DNA of 5,193 nt from an uncultured Collinsella sp. (GTDB lineage Bacteria; Actinomycetota; Coriobacteriia; Coriobacteriales; Coriobacteriaceae), in assembly GCA_958447445.1 (NCBI GenBank), contig CAUDAE010000127.1, positions 1 to 5,193 on the forward strand. The letters are read 5' to 3'. Positions 4,717 to 5,193 of the stretch are shown piece by piece; within the stretch, counting starts at the first letter, position 1; every line of letters begins with the position of its first letter. The position numbers were made by a program, and so were the translations under genes. The notes below the pieces were generated by a model. It was not told where the DNA came from. It was given only the letters and a program-made list of their open reading frames with translations, and did no database searches.

Positions 4717-5193
4717 ATGAGCGAACTCTCCGTCTTTGTTGACGAATCTGGCGACCTCGGAGGCGTCTCCAACTACTACCTCGTCACCCTCGTTTTTCAC
4801 GATCAAAACGATGCAATCGTTGAACGCATTGACCGCTACGAGCGCGCCCTGTCTCAGTCCTCGCTTCCCAATACGCCTTTTCATGCAGGACCCCTACTGA
4901 ATGGAAACGGCGACTACAAAGATCTTCCCAAGGAGCAGCGAAGGCACATGTTGAGCGCATTTCGCGCGTTCATTCAGCATCTCCCCATACGCTACCTCTG
5001 TCTGCAATACCGAATGAGCGAATTCGCCGGCAATCAAAACGGTCTCGCGGAGAGAATGAGGCGAGACCTCACGGTTGAACTTTTTGACCATCTGGAATTC
5101 TTCCAGCGATACGACACCGTTAAGATTTACTACGACAACGGTCAACCGATCGTAACGGAGGGATCGCGTCGGAAATGTTGGTGTAAGCGCGCC
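4717..5193 (+). CDS. DUF3800 domain protein, 3'-partial
   Basis: The first 159 codons are visible and the frame is still open at the window edge; family members are usually well over 200 residues. The N-terminus FVDESGD (7-13) is the DUF3800 hallmark, a first beta-strand carrying acidic residues D9, E10 and D13 of a predicted RNase H-like fold. FHAGPLL (55-61) and IYYDNGQ (137-143, with D140) are further family-like segments. No signal peptide or membrane segment is seen, so it is cytoplasmic. DUF3800 has no settled biochemical function; nuclease activity is inferred from fold prediction. The gene sits downstream of a LexA-box promoter, a small RNA unit and an attenuator-like terminator. The last visible residues (EGSRRKCWCKRA) are unlike the rest. 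A +1 frame there reads IASEMLV before a stop, so a frameshift or end-of-read error near 5158-5165 is possible. Confidence 0.85.
   Translation, partial: MSELSVFVDESGDLGGVSNYYLVTLVFHDQNDAIVERIDRYERALSQSSLPNTPFHAGPLLNGNGDYKDLPKEQRRHMLSAFRAFIQHLPIRYLCLQYRMSEFAGNQNGLAERMRRDLTVELFDHLEFFQRYDTVKIYYDNGQPIVTEGSRRKCWCKRA

Noticed and set aside
4170..4884. Minus-strand open frames across the small RNA block and DUF3800 start
   Set aside because: They run through terminators and promoters, lack RBSs, and show repeated translations only because the RNA units are repeated.

Overview
The window looks like actinobacterial DNA from the class Coriobacteriia. The coding parts are GC-rich, and the proteins and intergenic repeat style resemble gut Collinsella. 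That assignment is recognition from memory, not a search. Both ends cut through genes, so this may be a short contig or an arbitrary slice.

Layout, left to right. (1) Bases 1-1084 hold the C-terminal part of a multi-pass polysaccharide/LPS flippase-type membrane protein. It is broken by a frameshift near base 230 that looks like a small deletion between GGCCG repeats. (2) Bases 1085-1403 contain no gene. They hold a 123-bp element bounded by perfect 18-bp inverted repeats. (3) Bases 1404-2243 on the minus strand encode a complete PPP-family metallophosphoesterase with all its metal-binding motifs. (4) Bases 2244-2496 are a divergent intergenic region with a plausible minus-strand promoter and an operator-like set of AACTT/AAGTT half-sites. 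(5) Bases 2497-4098 on the plus strand encode a complete NhaP2/CvrA-type cation:proton antiporter with two RCK_C-like domains in tandem at its C-terminus. (6) Bases 4099-4194 form a 96-nt, nearly perfect hairpin just after its stop codon. (7) Bases 4226-4716 are a non-coding regulatory block. (8) Bases 4717-5193 are the start of a DUF3800 gene that runs off the right edge.

The striking part is 4226-5193. Three copies of one small unit (extended -10 promoter, short hairpin, unpaired CCUCCA-like linker, GC-rich intrinsic terminator) align without gaps from the -10 box to the terminator stem. One copy points left and two point right. The third lies directly in front of the DUF3800 gene, and its linker can pair over 9 nt with that gene's Shine-Dalgarno region. 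Just upstream is a near-consensus sigma70 promoter (TTGACG-N17-TATAAT) overlapped by a Gram-positive-type LexA/SOS box (CGAACATATGTTTG). My reading is a DNA-damage-inducible DUF3800 protein (predicted RNase H-like fold) held off by a terminator and by an anti-Shine-Dalgarno small RNA, with two further free-standing RNA copies beside it. A toxin-antitoxin, defence or mobile regulatory-RNA role is inference. The promoters, hairpins, copies and complementarity are visible in the sequence.
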